Shown here piece by piece: positions 63,932 through 64,000 of a DNA stretch of 64,000 nt (position 1 is the stretch's first letter; each line of letters opens with the position of its first letter). The notes beneath the pieces were generated by a model. That model saw only the letters and a list, made by a program, of their open reading frames with translations, ran no database searches and was not told the origin of the DNA. The stretch lies in assembly GCF_030463565.1 (NCBI RefSeq), contig NC_134661.1, positions 8,394,542 to 8,458,541 of the forward strand, written 5' to 3'. The translations under genes and the position numbers were made by a program. The stretch comes from Pelecanus crispus (lineage: Eukaryota > Chordata > Aves > Pelecaniformes > Pelecanidae).

Positions 63932-64000
63932 TGTCCTGGTTCAGCCCCAGCCAGCAGCTCAGCACCACGCAGCCATCGCTCACTGCCCCTGCCCTGGTGG
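63932..64000 (+). mobile_element. Avian endogenous retrovirus LTR edge (fossil, cut by window end)
   Basis: Begins TGTCCTGGTTCAGCCCCAG and continues AGCACCACGCAGCC...CGCTCACTGCCCC. This resembles the terminal part of a common bird ERV LTR as I recall it, starting with the usual TG. Only 69 bases are in the window, so completeness, age and family cannot be judged; the sequence looks moderately diverged. It lies in the UBE4A intron after exon 63426-63613. Confidence 0.6.

Noticed and set aside
1-64000. CRISPR arrays, bacterial operons, tRNA or rRNA genes
   Set aside because: None seen; tandem repeats present are minisatellites without CRISPR-like spacers, and the genes are spliced vertebrate genes.

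Overview
The window is vertebrate nuclear DNA, almost certainly from a bird and probably from a small GC-rich chromosome. It has spliced genes with compact introns, CpG-island promoters, a CR1 LINE tail of the avian type, avian retroviral LTR fossils, and a gene set that maps to human 11q23. All coding exons were placed by reading frame, splice sites and recalled vertebrate protein sequences. No database was searched.

Layout from left to right. (1) 1-4160, + strand: the last two coding exons and long 3' UTR of ZBTB16 (PLZF). (2) 4161-6986: intergenic DNA with several AT-rich, homeodomain-site-like islands in a very GC-rich background. (3) 6987-12314, - strand: a complete nine-exon HTR3A (serotonin-gated channel). 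(4) 12315-18964: gene-poor DNA with more AT-rich islands and small tandem repeats; no HTR3B is seen here, although mammals have it at this place. (5) 18965-46000, + strand: a GC-rich minisatellite, an NRF1-type promoter, and a complete 26-exon USP28 deubiquitinase. One intron holds a CR1 tail and an LTR fossil. (6) 46000-49852: no gene seen. (7) 49853-50527, - strand: single-exon CLDN25. (8) 52591-54891, + strand: a Kir3/GIRK-family potassium channel gene with a very long N-terminus and a GC-AG intron. (9) 55141-64000, + strand: CpG-island promoter and the first 12 coding exons (737 codons) of UBE4A, which runs off the right end. A second LTR fossil starts 68 bases before the end.

The genes do not form a pathway. 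USP28 and UBE4A are both ubiquitin-system enzymes (a deubiquitinase and an E3/E4 ligase), HTR3A and the Kir3 gene are both neurotransmitter-linked ion channels, and ZBTB16 is a developmental repressor. They are neighbours by shared ancestry of the chromosome segment.

Points that stand out: the Kir3 gene has a mixed GIRK1/GIRK4 residue pattern and an arginine directly before the selectivity filter; the ubiquitin- and SUMO-binding motifs in USP28 exon 4 are eroded; gene order and orientation differ from human (ZBTB16 flipped, HTR3B absent, no ZW10 next to USP28); and a higher-order minisatellite lies just upstream of the USP28 start codon.
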